DNA of 64,000 bases from Rhodopseudomonas palustris (GTDB lineage: Bacteria > Pseudomonadota > Alphaproteobacteria > Rhizobiales > Xanthobacteraceae). A program made the translations under genes and the position numbers. Position 1 is the first letter of the stretch. Each line of letters starts with the position of its first letter. The notes under the pieces are model-generated. The model did not search any database. It saw only the letters and a list, made by a program, of their open reading frames with translations, and was not told the DNA's origin. Shown piece after piece: positions 44,435-53,634 of this stretch. The DNA is taken from positions 4,812,501-4,876,500 of the forward strand of contig NZ_CP140155.1 of the NCBI RefSeq assembly GCF_034479375.1. Direction: 5' to 3'.

Positions 44435-44922
44435 GCACACCGCAACCAGACGATTCCAACAATCGCATCGTCGCGGTGACGCTCGACGAGGAATCGATCG
44501 GGCGCTCGGGACCGGACATCGAGCACGAGCGCGCGATCGCGATCTACGACCTGGTCGAGAAGAATCTGTTCGCGCCGGAAGGCGCGGGCGAGGGCCCGTT
44601 CACGCTGCATATCGGCATCACCGGCTCGCGGCTGATGTTCGACATCCGCCGCGAAGACGGCACGCCGGTGGTGGCGCATTTGTTGTCGCTGTCGCCGTTT
44701 CGCCGCATCGTGAAGGACTACTTCATGATCTGCGACAGCTACTATCAGGCGATCCGCACCGCGACGCCGGACAAGATCGAAGCCATCGACATGGGCCGCC
44801 GCGGCATCCACGATGAAGGCTCGCGCACGCTGCAGGAACGGCTCGCCGGCAAGGTGCGGATCGACTTCGAAACCGCGCGCCGGCTGTTCACGCTGATTTC
44901 CGTGCTGCACTGGAAGGGCTGA
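44431..44922 (+). CDS. UPF0262 family protein
   Basis: 163 residues starting in an ATGA overlap with hisD. It shows the family stretches [40 protein letters not shown] and [20 protein letters not shown]. It is cytoplasmic and acidic at the N-terminus. The order hisD-UPF0262-phosphatase is conserved in alphaproteobacteria, but the function is unknown. Confidence 0.9.
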   Translation: MSTPQPDDSNNRIVAVTLDEESIGRSGPDIEHERAIAIYDLVEKNLFAPEGAGEGPFTLHIGITGSRLMFDIRREDGTPVVAHLLSLSPFRRIVKDYFMICDSYYQAIRTATPDKIEAIDMGRRGIHDEGSRTLQERLAGKVRIDFETARRLFTLISVLHWKG

Positions 44923-44965
44923 CGCATGATCGGGGTGGTCCGCCTGTCGAAGCGAGCCTGACCTG

Positions 44966-45424
44966 ATGGCGCCAGCGCGGCAGCCGCAAGCGGTGCTGTT
45001 CGCCTGCGGCATGAACAGCGTTCGCTCGCCGATGGCCGAAGGATTGCTGCGCAGCATCGCGCCGCGCACGATGTATGTCCGCTCCGCCGGCGTGAAGACG
45101 CAGCCGCTCGATCCGTTCGCGGTGGCGGCGATGGCGGATCGCGGCATCGACATCGCCAAGCACAAGCCGATCACCTTCGAAGACCTCGACGATTACGAGG
45201 GGATGAATTTCGATCTGATCGTGACGCTGTCGCCCGAGGCGCATCACAAGGCGCTGGAGCTGACCCGCAGCCACGCGATCGACGTCGAATATTGGCCGAC
45301 CTTCGACCCCACCGGCGCCGAAGGCAGCCGCGAGCAGAAACTCGCCGCCTATCGCGACGTCGCCGAAACCCTGATGCAACGCATCTACAAGCGCTTCGGC
45401 CGGCACAGCGGGGCGAACGAGTAG
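44966..45424 (+). CDS. Low-molecular-weight protein tyrosine phosphatase/arsenate reductase-like protein
   Basis: 152 residues. The phosphatase loop is LFACGMNSVRSPMAEG, with Cys14 and Arg20 in the Cx5R pattern, and a later acidic loop is PTFDPTGAEGSRE. The family includes tyrosine phosphatases and ArsC-type arsenate reductases; without a second redox Cys pair a phosphatase role is favoured. It follows UPF0262 by 43 bases and is probably in the same transcript. Confidence 0.88.
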   Translation: MAPARQPQAVLFACGMNSVRSPMAEGLLRSIAPRTMYVRSAGVKTQPLDPFAVAAMADRGIDIAKHKPITFEDLDDYEGMNFDLIVTLSPEAHHKALELTRSHAIDVEYWPTFDPTGAEGSREQKLAAYRDVAETLMQRIYKRFGRHSGANE

Positions 45425-45462
45425 TTCGGCTTTCTGCGTCGGCGCTGCAGCGCGCATTGCGT

Positions 45463-45736
45463 AACCTCTCCCCGCGCGCGGCAGGGCGATCGCATATGAA
45501 AGTTCGCGCTCGCGACGCGCATCACCCTCCCCTGGAGGGGGAGGGTCGCTCGCGCAGCGAGCGGGGTGGGGTGGCGAAGAGTTCATCCGCCGTGCCCGCT
45601 TCTCACCCCACCCCGTCACGCATCCCGCACCGCGGGCTGCGTGACGCCCCTCCCCCTCGAGGGGAGGGTGAAGAGAGTCCGTGCAATAGCCTCGAATTCC
45701 ATATGCGATTGCCCTGCCGCGCGCCGGGCGGGTGAG
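45463..45736. repeat. Large palindromic element bounded by 24-bp inverted repeats
   Basis: The outer arms, 45475-45498 and 45700-45723, match at 23 of 24 bases as inverted repeats (cgcgcggcagggcgatcgca and so on). Inside, a second inverted pair of purine- and pyrimidine-rich arms lies at about 45525-45577 and 45603-45669. It looks like a non-coding MITE-type unit. A further hairpin is at 45790-45818. The whole 45425-45953 stretch shows no gene. Confidence 0.75.
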
Positions 45737-45953
45737 GGGGCGTCTCGATGAAGCCGAGAGTCAGCGGCGCGCGTCGCCCCTCACCCCACCCCTCTCCCCG
45801 CAAGAGCGGGGCGAGGGAGCGCCCTGGGCGTGGTGGAATTCATCGTTCAAACACAGCGCCCGATAGACGCAGGCAGATGCCGACGACGCGCATGTGAAAC
45901 GGCGCCGCCGATCTGGTATTCAGTGACTCTCGCAACGCCTCCGCAGGTGAGGG

Positions 45954-47111
45954 ATGATCACGCGACTTGCTGTTTCCGGCTATCGATCCTTGCGCGACGT
46001 CCGGTTGTCGCTCGGTCCGCTCAACGTCGTCACCGGCGCCAACGGCACCGGCAAGTCGAGTCTGTATCGTGCGTTGAAACTGCTTGCGGATATCGCGCAG
46101 GGGCGGGTGATCCAGTCGCTCGCCGCCGAAGGCGGGTTGCAGTCGACGTTGTGGGCCGGGCCGGAGACGCTGTCGCGCTCGATGAAGCAGGGCGTGCATC
46201 CGGTGCAGGGCACGACGCGCAGCAAGCGGGTCGGCCTGAAGCTCGGCTTTGCCGGCACGGACTACGGCTATGCGATCGACCTCGGTCTGCCGGTGCCGTC
46301 GGAACGATCGTTGTTCGCGCGCGACCCCGAGATCAAGGCCGAAAGCGTCTGGACCGGCGAATTGCTTGGCCGCGCCAATGCGTTTGCCGAGCGCCGCGGC
46401 CCGTCGGTGCGGGTGCGCGACGAGGGGGGCCAGTGGCGCGAGACCTATCGGACGCTCGCGACCTACGACAGCATGATGACTCACTGCGCCGATCCCAAGG
46501 ATGCGCTCGAACTGCTGCTGCTGCGCGAGCGCATGAACGGCTGGCGGTTCTACGATCAGCTCCGCACCGATCGCGACGCGCCGGCGCGGCGGCCGCAGAT
46601 CGGCACCTATACGCCGGTGCTGGCGAGCGACGGCGCCGATCTCGCAGCCGCGATTCAGACCATCATCGAGATCGGCGATCCTGACCGGCTCGACGAGACC
46701 GTCGTCGACGCCTTTCCCCGTGCGCGCCTCGCCGTCGCAGCCCTCGACGGCTATTTCGAGCTGGAGATGCAGCAGCACGGTCTGCTCCGCCCGCTGAAGA
46801 CGGCCGAACTGTCGGACGGCACGCTGCGCTATCTGCTGCTGGTCGCGGCGCTGCTGTCGCCGCGGCCGCCGGACCTGATGATCCTCAACGAACCGGAGGC
46901 GAGCCTGCACCCCGATCTACTGGCGCCCTTGGCGCGGTTGATTGCGGCGGCTGCGGAGCGTTCGCAGATCATCGTGGTCTCGCACGCGCGCGGGTTGGTC
47001 CAGGCGTTGGACCGCGAAGCCGACAGCCGGCAGATCGTGCTGCAGAAGGAACTGAGCGAGACCATCGTGCAGGACGAGACGCCGCCGGCCTGGGCGTGGC
47101 CGTCGCGATAA
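45954..47111 (+). CDS. AAA-type ATPase (AAA15/RecF-SMC-like)
   Basis: 385 residues. The N-terminus MITRLAVSGYRSLRDVRLSL leads to Walker A GANGTGKSSLYRAL (about 29-37); Walker B and the following dyad are in LMILNEPEASLHPDLLAPL, with signature SDGTLRYLLLVAALLS before it and a terminal ISTER-like VVSHARGLVQAL. It belongs to the predicted ATPases related to OLD/RecF that bind DNA ends or act in defence. No nuclease (TOPRIM) domain or partner gene is seen. It sits between a repeat element and maf, where some relatives have infA. Confidence 0.85.
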   Translation: MITRLAVSGYRSLRDVRLSLGPLNVVTGANGTGKSSLYRALKLLADIAQGRVIQSLAAEGGLQSTLWAGPETLSRSMKQGVHPVQGTTRSKRVGLKLGFAGTDYGYAIDLGLPVPSERSLFARDPEIKAESVWTGELLGRANAFAERRGPSVRVRDEGGQWRETYRTLATYDSMMTHCADPKDALELLLLRERMNGWRFYDQLRTDRDAPARRPQIGTYTPVLASDGADLAAAIQTIIEIGDPDRLDETVVDAFPRARLAVAALDGYFELEMQQHGLLRPLKTAELSDGTLRYLLLVAALLSPRPPDLMILNEPEASLHPDLLAPLARLIAAAAERSQIIVVSHARGLVQALDREADSRQIVLQKELSETIVQDETPPAWAWPSR

Positions 47112-47219
47112 CATCCTTCGGGATGCCGATCCTTTCCGCGGGCCGGCTGTTGTCGTACCCCACGCCTTCCGATAGGTTCCGGCTCCTTTTCCCGCCATTC
47201 GTTCGAATCAAAGTTCCGC

Positions 47220-47843
47220 ATGCTCGGCCGCCCCAAACTCGTTCTCGCCTCCGGCTCGCCGCGACGGCTCGCGCTGCTCAATCAGGCCGGGATCGAGCCC
47301 GACGCGCTGCGCCCGGCCGATGTCGATGAGACGCCGATCAGGGGCGAATTGCCGCGCGCTTGCGCCAATCGGCTGGCGCGCGCCAAGGCCGAGGCGGCGC
47401 TGAAATCGGTGCAGCTCGACGACGATCTGCGCGGCGCCTTCCTGCTCGCTGCCGACACCGTGGTGGCGGTCGGCCGCCGCATCCTGCCCAAGGCCGAACT
47501 GGTCGACGAGGCCTCGCAATGCCTGCGGCTGCTATCGGGCCGCAACCACCGCGTCTACACCGCGGTCTGCCTGGTGACGCCGAAAGGCGGCTTCCGCCAG
47601 CGCCTGATCGAGACCAAGGTGCGGTTCAAGCGGCTGTCGGAGGAGGACATCGACGGCTATGTCGCCTCCGGCGAATGGCGCGGCAAGGCCGGCGGCTACG
47701 CCGTGCAGGGCATCGCCGGCAGCTTCGTGGTCAAGCTCGTCGGCTCCTACACCAACATCGTCGGCCTGCCGCTGTACGAGACGGTGTCGCTGCTGGGTGG
47801 CGAAGGCTACCCGATCCGGTTCGGCTGGCTCAATGCCTCCTGA
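47220..47843 (+). CDS. maf: Maf-type nucleoside triphosphate pyrophosphatase
   Basis: 207 residues starting [20 protein letters not shown], the family N-terminal signature. AADTVVAVG contains the catalytic Asp and [16 protein letters not shown] is the second signature. Maf enzymes hydrolyse non-canonical or damaged nucleoside triphosphates and are linked to septum control. It overlaps yacG by 11 bases. An ATPase gene lies upstream. Confidence 0.93.
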   Translation: MLGRPKLVLASGSPRRLALLNQAGIEPDALRPADVDETPIRGELPRACANRLARAKAEAALKSVQLDDDLRGAFLLAADTVVAVGRRILPKAELVDEASQCLRLLSGRNHRVYTAVCLVTPKGGFRQRLIETKVRFKRLSEEDIDGYVASGEWRGKAGGYAVQGIAGSFVVKLVGSYTNIVGLPLYETVSLLGGEGYPIRFGWLNAS

Positions 47844-48033
47844 CGCGCCCGCAGACAGGTCCGGCGCCGGCAAAACCGCTGCGGCAAAGCGGTGTCCGGT
47901 CTGTGGCAAACCCGCGACTGCGGAATCCCGGCCGTTTTGCAGCGAACGCTGCCGCGACGTCGACCTCAACCGCTGGCTGTCCGGCGCCTACAAGATCCCG
48001 GCCGCCCCGGCGGACGACGACGAGGACAACTGA
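47833..48033 (+). CDS. yacG: DNA gyrase inhibitor YacG, zinc-binding
   Basis: 66 residues from ATG 47833, overlapping maf by 11 bases; a frame from 47659 is a shadow. Four Cys in [12 protein letters not shown] and [12 protein letters not shown] form the YacG zinc finger, followed by [13 protein letters not shown] and an acidic tail. In E. coli YacG binds GyrB and inhibits gyrase. Confidence 0.93.
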   Translation: MPPDAPADRSGAGKTAAAKRCPVCGKPATAESRPFCSERCRDVDLNRWLSGAYKIPAAPADDDEDN

Positions 48034-48280
48034 GGCGGTTCGGCCGGGGGCCCTGACGGACAGACTCGGCCATTGGCCGAGTCGGGGCCGTGGAAGGCGC
48101 CGTCCCCTTGGGGCGCCGGCCCACCGGGGCGCTTCGGCCGCATCTGTCGGGTCGCCGAGCCCGCCCGCCTTGCGGAAATCCCGGCGATTTTCCCCGACAA
48201 AGGCACCCTTGGACGGGTGGACAGCGCCGCCGCGGCTGACTATAACCCGGCGCTCCCCCGGCCTTCGCGCCGGGCGGAAC

Positions 48281-48356
48281 GCCCAGGTAGCTCAGTTGGT
48301 AGAGCATGCGACTGAAAATCGCAGTGTCGGTGGTTCGATCCCGCCCCTGGGCACCA
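48281..48356 (+). tRNA. tRNA-Phe (anticodon GAA)
   Basis: GCCCAGG pairs with CCTGGGC. The D arm has AGCTCAGTTGGTAGAGC, the anticodon arm TGCGA-CTGAAAA-TCGCA places GAA at 34-36, and the T arm has GTGGTTCGATCCC. ACCA at the end is encoded. No attachment-site duplication or integrase was seen beside it. Confidence 0.97.
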
Positions 48357-48460
48357 TCAGCCTTTTCGGCATTTGCCTCTCATCACAAATTCCGATCCTG
48401 CGCCTGTCCGGCCTTTAGGGTTGGCACGGCTCGTCGCTGGGGCCAGTTCTGGTGAAAGTG

Positions 48461-48521
48461 TCCCGATCGGGATGATTTTGCCGGCTGTCGACGAATCCAT
48501 CTGAGATAGTCCCGATCGGGA
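48461..48521. promoter_or_regulatory. Two copies of the palindrome TCCCGATCGGGA upstream of bioFDA
   Basis: Perfect 12-base palindromes lie at 48461-48472 and 48510-48521, 49 bases apart centre to centre, each flanked by GT or AG on the left and T on the right. They lie 300 bases before bioF in the 464-base gap after tRNA-Phe (48357-48820), which shows no gene. The spacing is close to 4.7 helical turns. This is not the BioR box (TTATCTATAA-like) known in related bacteria. Confidence 0.5.
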
Positions 48522-48820
48522 TCGTTCTTTGGCATGCAGCCGAAAACATGCCGGGTGTCGATTGATGCCTCGTGCTGATCGGCGTGCGACGGGCCGTCCG
48601 GCGGTGAATCGCCTCGCGTTCATCCGCACGCTGAACTTCAGCCCCGCCGCCGCATTCCTGCCCCCCGGGGCGGGCATGCGGAACCCCGGCTGTTGTCGGC
48701 GGAGCGGCGGCGCTAAGCAGGGCGACTGCTTCCCCGCGCCGCGCGCCAGCGCAGCGCCTCGGGGCAAGTCTTTTCGCCGGCACGCAGGCACATATCGCGC
48801 GGACGGGCGCAACAGGATGA

Positions 48821-49960
48821 ATGACGATCATGCATGATGAATTCGCCGCCGATCTGCGCGGGCTGGCGGCGCGGGGGCGGCTGCGGTCGCTGCGCGCGCG
48901 GGCGGGGATCGACTTCACGTCGAACGACTATCTCGGCCTCGCCGAATCCGACGAATTGCGGCGCGCGGCGGCGGACGCCGTGGCGCGCGGGGTGCCGGTG
49001 GGGGCCGGCGGATCGCGGCTGCTGCGCGGCAATCATCCCGAGCACGAGGCGCTCGAGGCGGAGGCCGCGGCTTATTTCGGCGCCGAGACGGCGCTGTATT
49101 TCGGCGGCGGCTATGTGGCCAATCTGGCGATCTTTTCGACGCTGCCGCAGCGCGGCGATCTGGTCGTGCACGACGAACTGATCCATGCCAGCGTCCACGA
49201 GGGGATGCGCCGCGGGCGCGCCGAGTGCGTGGCGGCGGCGCATAATGATGCCGATGCGTTCGACGGCGCGGTGAAGCGCTGGCGCGCGGCCGGTGGCAAA
49301 GGCCGGCCGTGGCTCGCGGTCGAGAGCCTCTACAGCATGGACGGCGACAGCCCCGATCTTGGCGCGCTGCTCGCGGTCGCCGATCGCCACGACGCGATGA
49401 TGGTGATCGACGAGGCGCATGCCACCGGCGTGCTCGGGCCGCAGGGTCGCGGCCTCGCCGCCGCCTTCGAGGGCCGCGACAACGTCGTCACGCTGCACAC
49501 CTGCGGCAAGGCGCTCGGCACCGTCGGCGGATTCATTCTGGCGCCGCGCACGATCCGCGATTTCCTCGTCAACCGGGCGCGGCCCTTCATCTTCGCGACC
49601 GCGCCGTCGCCGCTGGTCGCCGCGATCACGCGCGCGGCGATCGAATTGTCGCGGACCAATCCGGCGCGGCGGGAGCGCCTTGCGCGCCTCGTGCAGTTCG
49701 CCGGCGGCGAGCTGCGCCGCCGTTGCGGAATCGCGCCGTCCGGGTCGCAGATCCTGCCGGTGATCATCGGCGCCGACACCGCGGCTGTCGCGGTCGCCGC
49801 GTCGTTGCAGCAGCGCGGCTTCGATGTCCGCGCGATCCGCCCGCCGACCGTGCCCGAGGGCACCGCGCGGCTGCGCATCGCGCTGACGGCGACGATCGAC
49901 GAGGCGACGATCGCGGATCTGTTCGCGGCGATCGCCGAAGAGATGCGGAAGGCGGCATGA
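48821..49960 (+). CDS. bioF: 8-amino-7-oxononanoate synthase
   Basis: 379 residues. Fold-type I PLP enzyme: [20 protein letters not shown] near the substrate region, [31 protein letters not shown], and the PLP Lys in [14 protein letters not shown]. It joins pimeloyl-thioester and alanine to make KAPA, the first step of the biotin ring. The start at 48821 has AGGA upstream; 48830 is an alternative. bioD overlaps its stop by four bases. Confidence 0.95.
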   Translation: MTIMHDEFAADLRGLAARGRLRSLRARAGIDFTSNDYLGLAESDELRRAAADAVARGVPVGAGGSRLLRGNHPEHEALEAEAAAYFGAETALYFGGGYVANLAIFSTLPQRGDLVVHDELIHASVHEGMRRGRAECVAAAHNDADAFDGAVKRWRAAGGKGRPWLAVESLYSMDGDSPDLGALLAVADRHDAMMVIDEAHATGVLGPQGRGLAAAFEGRDNVVTLHTCGKALGTVGGFILAPRTIRDFLVNRARPFIFATAPSPLVAAITRAAIELSRTNPARRERLARLVQFAGGELRRRCGIAPSGSQILPVIIGADTAAVAVAASLQQRGFDVRAIRPPTVPEGTARLRIALTATIDEATIADLFAAIAEEMRKAA

Positions 49961-50598
49961 CAAACGCCATCATCGTCACCGGCACCGACACCGGGATCGG
50001 CAAGACCGTGTTCGCGGCCGCGCTCGCCGGCGCGCTCGATGCTTCCTACTGGAAGCCGGTGCAGGCCGGCATCGAGGACGAGACCGACCGGCAGGCGGTG
50101 CTGCGGCTGTCCGGCCTGTCCGAGGCGCACTTGTTGCCGGAAGCCTATCGGCTGAACACGCCGGCCTCGCCGCATCTCGCCGCCGAGATCGACGGCGTCA
50201 CCATCGACGCGGAGGCACTGGTGCTGCCGGAGATCGACGGGCCGCTCGTCGTGGAAGGCGCCGGCGGATTGCTGGTGCCGCTGACGCGCAGTCTGACTTA
50301 CATCGACGTATTCGCGCGCTGGCATGCGCCGGTGGTGCTGTGCGCGCGCACCACGCTCGGCACCATCAATCACACGCTGCTGTCGATCGAGGCGCTGCGC
50401 GCCCGCGCGATTCCGCTGCTCGGCGTGGCCTTCATCGGCGACGAGAATGCCGAATCCGAACGCGTCATCGCCGAAATCGGACGCGCGCGGCGGCTCGGGC
50501 GCCTTCCGCATCTCGCGCAACTCACACCTGAATCGCTGCGCGCGGCGTTCGCGCAGAATTTCGCCACCGACGACTTCCTGAAAGACCCCGCCCCATGA
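49957..50598 (+). CDS. bioD: Dethiobiotin synthetase
   Basis: 213 residues starting in the ATGA overlap with bioF. The nucleotide-binding loop is [32 protein letters not shown] binds substrate, and [14 protein letters not shown] is the Walker B-like family motif. It makes dethiobiotin from DAPA, CO2 and ATP in the cytoplasm. It is coupled to bioA by a second ATGA overlap. Confidence 0.95.
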   Translation: MTNAIIVTGTDTGIGKTVFAAALAGALDASYWKPVQAGIEDETDRQAVLRLSGLSEAHLLPEAYRLNTPASPHLAAEIDGVTIDAEALVLPEIDGPLVVEGAGGLLVPLTRSLTYIDVFARWHAPVVLCARTTLGTINHTLLSIEALRARAIPLLGVAFIGDENAESERVIAEIGRARRLGRLPHLAQLTPESLRAAFAQNFATDDFLKDPAP

Positions 50599-51854
50599 CA
50601 TCGACCTCGCCGGTCTGGCATCCCTTCACCCAGCACGCGGTGCAGCCCGAGGCGACGATGATCGCGAAGGGCGAGGGCGCCTGGCTGGAAACCGCGGATG
50701 GCGGCCGGATCTATGATGCGATCTCGTCGTGGTGGGTGGTGACCCACGGCCATCGTCATCCGCGGATCGTCCAGGCCATCAAGGATCAGGCCGACCGTCT
50801 CGATCAGGTGATCTTCGCCGGCTTCACCCACGAGCCCGCGGAAAAACTGGCGCGACGTCTGGTCGCGATCACGCCGCCCGGGCTCGACTACGTGTTCTTT
50901 TCAGACAGTGGTTCGACCTCGGTCGAAGTCGCGCTGAAGATGGCGCTCGGGTTCTGGCGGCATCGCGGCGAGGCCCGCAGCCGCATCCTGGCGCTGCAGG
51001 GCGCTTACCATGGCGACACCATCGGCGGCATGTCGGTCGGCGAGCGCGGCGTCTTCAACGCGCCTTACGATCCGCTGCTGTTTCAGGTCGACCGGCTGCC
51101 GTTTCCGGCGGAAGGGCGCGAGCAGGCGACGCTCGATGCGCTGGAGACGTCATGCCGCGCCGGCGGCGTCGCAGCACTGATCGTCGAGCCGCTGATCCTC
51201 GGCGCCGGCGGCATGCTGATCTATCCGCCCGCGGTGCTGGCGGAGATGAAGCGGATCTGCGCCGGCCACGGCGTCCTGCTGATCGCCGACGAAGTGATGA
51301 CCGGATGGGGACGCACCGGCACGCTGTTCGCGTGCGAGCAGGCTGATGTGGTGCCCGACATCGCCTGCTACTCGAAGGGCCTCACCGGCGGCTCGCTGCC
51401 GCTGGCGGTGACGCTGTGCCGCGCCGAGATCTTCGACGCGCATTATTCGACCGACCGGGCCAAGACGTTCTTTCACTCCAGTTCGTACACCGCCAATCCG
51501 ATCGCCTGCGCGGCGGCGGCGGCCAATCTCGAGATCTGGGACGAAGAGCCGGTGCGCGAGCGCATCGCGCAACTGGCCGCATGGCACGGGAGCAAGCTCG
51601 ACCGCTTCCGCGACGATCGGCGGTTTGCAAATGTCCGGCAGCTCGGCACCATCGCGGCGCTCGATGTGATCGCTGGCGATGCCGGCTACATGGCGAACAT
51701 CGGTCCGCATCTGCACCGGAGTTTCCGCGAGCGCGGCCTGCTGGTCCGGCCGCTCGGCAACACGATCTATCTGATGCCGCCCTACTGCAGCAGCGAGGCC
51801 GATCTCGATCTGGTGTATGACGCGATCGGGCAGATCGTGGACGGGATCGCGTGA
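50595..51854 (+). CDS. bioA: Adenosylmethionine-8-amino-7-oxononanoate aminotransferase
   Basis: 419 residues. [14 protein letters not shown] is the usual start, then [57 protein letters not shown] and the PLP Lys in [30 protein letters not shown] is the SAM/KAPA region. It uses SAM as amino donor to turn KAPA into DAPA. bioB is not in this window; the last step must be encoded elsewhere. Confidence 0.95.
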   Translation: MTSTSPVWHPFTQHAVQPEATMIAKGEGAWLETADGGRIYDAISSWWVVTHGHRHPRIVQAIKDQADRLDQVIFAGFTHEPAEKLARRLVAITPPGLDYVFFSDSGSTSVEVALKMALGFWRHRGEARSRILALQGAYHGDTIGGMSVGERGVFNAPYDPLLFQVDRLPFPAEGREQATLDALETSCRAGGVAALIVEPLILGAGGMLIYPPAVLAEMKRICAGHGVLLIADEVMTGWGRTGTLFACEQADVVPDIACYSKGLTGGSLPLAVTLCRAEIFDAHYSTDRAKTFFHSSSYTANPIACAAAAANLEIWDEEPVRERIAQLAAWHGSKLDRFRDDRRFANVRQLGTIAALDVIAGDAGYMANIGPHLHRSFRERGLLVRPLGNTIYLMPPYCSSEADLDLVYDAIGQIVDGIA

Positions 51855-52011
51855 CTTTCTCACGCGCGCCCAATGAGCCGGGTGACGCGGGCGCCGGCCG
51901 GATCGCCCCTCAGCGTCTGGCTCAAAACGAGAGCAACACGATCAGGCACTCGAGTTCGTCTTTGCGCGGAGCACACGGATCGGCGCACCGCGCCGTCCAG
52001 GCTCCGCGACC

Positions 52012-52070
52012 AAGCAATCCAGATCTCGTGCTCGGCGCACTGGATTGCTTCGCTTCGCTCGCAATGACGG
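52012..52070. repeat. Shorter copy of the gcgaagcaatcc inverted-repeat element
   Basis: The right arm ctggattgcttcgcttcgct plus cgcaatgacgg is complete, but the left arm keeps only agcaatccag, so it is a truncated copy of the element at 35531-35613. It lies in the gap after bioA (51855-52105), which otherwise shows no gene. Confidence 0.8.
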
Positions 52071-52105
52071 GGATAGGGCGTTGATAGGTATTTTCGGCCG
52101 GACTC

Positions 52106-52255
52106 TCAGCCGAGTTCCTGAACGACGTGATCGCAACTGGAGCAGCGGAAGACCACCTTCGACGGCTGGTGCGTCCGCCTCGGCAGGCGACCGAGCAATC
52201 TCATGTCGCCGCCGCAAATCTCGCATTTGCGGGAAGGTGCTTCTGAATGTGTCAT
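52106..52255 (-). CDS. 49-residue zinc-ribbon protein
   Basis: The reading frame runs from ATG 52255 to TGA at 52106-52108. It encodes MTHSEAPSRKCEICGGDMRL, a basic middle and VVFRCSSCDHVVQELG at the end. CxxC pairs (KCEIC and RCSSC) 27 residues apart would hold one zinc, as in many small ribbon proteins. It is divergent from the CbbY-like gene, with a perfect palindrome between them. A nucleic-acid or protein adaptor role is possible; no function is known. Confidence 0.7.
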   Translation of the reverse strand: MTHSEAPSRKCEICGGDMRLLGRLPRRTHQPSKVVFRCSSCDHVVQELG

Positions 52256-52273
52256 GATGAATTGCAATGTTAC

Positions 52274-52291
52274 TGTAAAGTTTACTTTACA
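52274..52291. promoter_or_regulatory. Operator-like perfect palindrome TGTAAAG-N4-CTTTACA
   Basis: A 7-bp inverted repeat with a 4-base centre (TTTA) lies 19 bases before the zinc-ribbon start and just ahead of a possible TTGCAC-N16-TAATTT promoter (52294-52321) for the CbbY-like gene. The region 52260-52340 is much more AT-rich than its surroundings. The ends also fit the TGT-N12-ACA pattern of PpsR/CrtJ, but so would many palindromes. Confidence 0.55.
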
Positions 52292-52370
52292 CGTTGCACA
52301 AACCTTTGTCAGGTCTAATTTTTATTCATTATTCGAGCGGCCATCGCGGCTAATTGAGTGAAGGGGTGAA

Positions 52371-53117
52371 ATGATACCAACGGCTTTGATCTTCGACGTC
52401 GACGGGACGCTCGCGGAGACGGAAGAGCTTCACCGGCAGGCTTTCAACGACACCTTCGCCGCGGAGGCGTTGCCCTGGAATTGGGACGCGCCCGCCTATC
52501 GGAAGCTGTTGGAGGTCGCCGGCGGCAAGGAGCGGATCGCGCATTTTCTGCAGTCGGAGCCCGAAGGCGCCGCGCGCGCCGCGGACCGGATCGCCGACCT
52601 GCACGCGGCCAAGACCGGCCGCTACACCGCGCTGGTCGCCGCGGGCGCGACGCTGCGGCCGGGGGTGGCGCGGCTGATCCGGGAGGCCAAGGCCGCCGGG
52701 GTGCGGCTCGCGATCGCCACCACCACCAGCCTGCCGAATGTCGAGGCGCTGCTCGGCGCGTCGCTGGGCCGCGAGGCGATGACGCTGTTCGACGTGGTCG
52801 GCGCCGGCGATGTCGTGCCCGCGAAGAAGCCCGCACCGGATATCTATCACTACGTGCTGGAGCGGCTGGCGCTGCCGGCCGCGCGCTGCGTCGCTTTCGA
52901 GGATTCCACCAACGGCGTGCGGGCGGCCATCGGCGCGGGGCTCGCCACCATCGTGACGCCGGGCATCTACACCGAGGGCGACGATTTCGCCGGCGCGCTG
53001 GCGGTGCTGAGCGATCTCGGCGAGCCGGACGCGCCGTATCGGCATCTCGCCGGCGCCGGCGCCGCCGACGATCTGGTGACGCTCGACGCGCTGGGGCGCT
53101 GGCTCGAACTCGCCTGA
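52371..53117 (+). CDS. HAD-superfamily phosphatase, CbbY-like
   Basis: 248 residues starting MIPTALIFDVDGTLAETEEL. Motif I is DVDGT (Asp9 and Asp11), motif II is the Thr in IATTTSLPNVE, motif III is VPAKKPAPDIY and motif IV is FEDSTNGV. The helical cap region LHRQAFNDTFAAEA matches CbbY, which removes the Rubisco inhibitor xylulose-1,5-bisphosphate. No cbb gene is in the window, so a general sugar-phosphate phosphatase is the safe call. It is convergent with the thioesterase gene, and a short 5-bp hairpin lies between the stops (53123-53138). Confidence 0.87.
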   Translation: MIPTALIFDVDGTLAETEELHRQAFNDTFAAEALPWNWDAPAYRKLLEVAGGKERIAHFLQSEPEGAARAADRIADLHAAKTGRYTALVAAGATLRPGVARLIREAKAAGVRLAIATTTSLPNVEALLGASLGREAMTLFDVVGAGDVVPAKKPAPDIYHYVLERLALPAARCVAFEDSTNGVRAAIGAGLATIVTPGIYTEGDDFAGALAVLSDLGEPDAPYRHLAGAGAADDLVTLDALGRWLELA

Positions 53118-53139
53118 ACCGTCCGCTGAGCGCAGCGGG

Positions 53140-53559
53140 TCAGCGCGGCCGCACGATCTTGAACACGCCGTTGGCGAGGATGACGCAGCGGCCATCGACG
53201 CTCACTTCGGTCGAGGTGAAGATCAGGCTGCGGGTCGCGCGCACCACCCGCGGCCGCGCGATCAACAGATCGCCGATCTCGCCCGCATCGACGAAATGCG
53301 TGTCGAGTTGCACGGTGGCGACATGCGGCGCGCCGGATTGTTCGCGCGCGGCCATGCCGGAGGCGCGGTCCGCCAGCGTCATCATCAGCCCGCCCTGAAC
53401 CAGGCCGCGGCGGTTGCGGTGCTTTGCAGCCGTCGCGATCGCGTATTCATGATGGCCGTCGACGACGCGATGCCACAGCGGCCCGACCAGATCGATGAAG
53501 CCGTCGTCGTGGACCACGGTCCAGCCGTCGGCTTTCAGGCTGCGGGCAGTCTCGGTCAT
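53140..53559 (-). CDS. PaaI-type hotdog thioesterase
   Basis: 139 residues from ATG 53559 (MTETARSLKADGWTVVHDDG). The hotdog signature is RGLVQGGLMMTLADRASGMA, with the Asp of LAD in the catalytic position; the His of the common HGG is Gln here (VQGG). VATVQLDTHFVDAGEIGDLL and SLIFTSTEVSVDGRCV complete the fold. It cleaves an acyl-CoA thioester. It is divergent from the NUDIX gene. Confidence 0.85.
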   Translation of the reverse strand: MTETARSLKADGWTVVHDDGFIDLVGPLWHRVVDGHHEYAIATAAKHRNRRGLVQGGLMMTLADRASGMAAREQSGAPHVATVQLDTHFVDAGEIGDLLIARPRVVRATRSLIFTSTEVSVDGRCVILANGVFKIVRPR

Positions 53560-53634
53560 GCGCGGTGTGTCCTCCGCCACGGAAACGCCGCGGCGATGGT
53601 TTCCTCGGGCACGCCGCCGGTGTAGTCAAGCCGG

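Noticed and set aside
41048..44440. 1130-codon minus-strand frame over murA, DUF2948 and hisD
   Set aside because: Antisense to three well-supported genes; composition typical of a shadow frame.
45425..45953. CRISPR array in the repeat-rich gap
   Set aside because: The repeats are inverted arms of one large palindrome, not regularly spaced direct repeats with unique spacers, and no cas genes are present.
48281..48356. tRNA-Phe as an integration site for a mobile island
   Set aside because: No integrase, no duplicated tRNA 3' end and ordinary genes on both sides.
48461..48521. BioR operator upstream of bioF
   Set aside because: The palindromes are GC-rich TCCCGATCGGGA, not the AT-rich TTATCTATAA-like BioR box.
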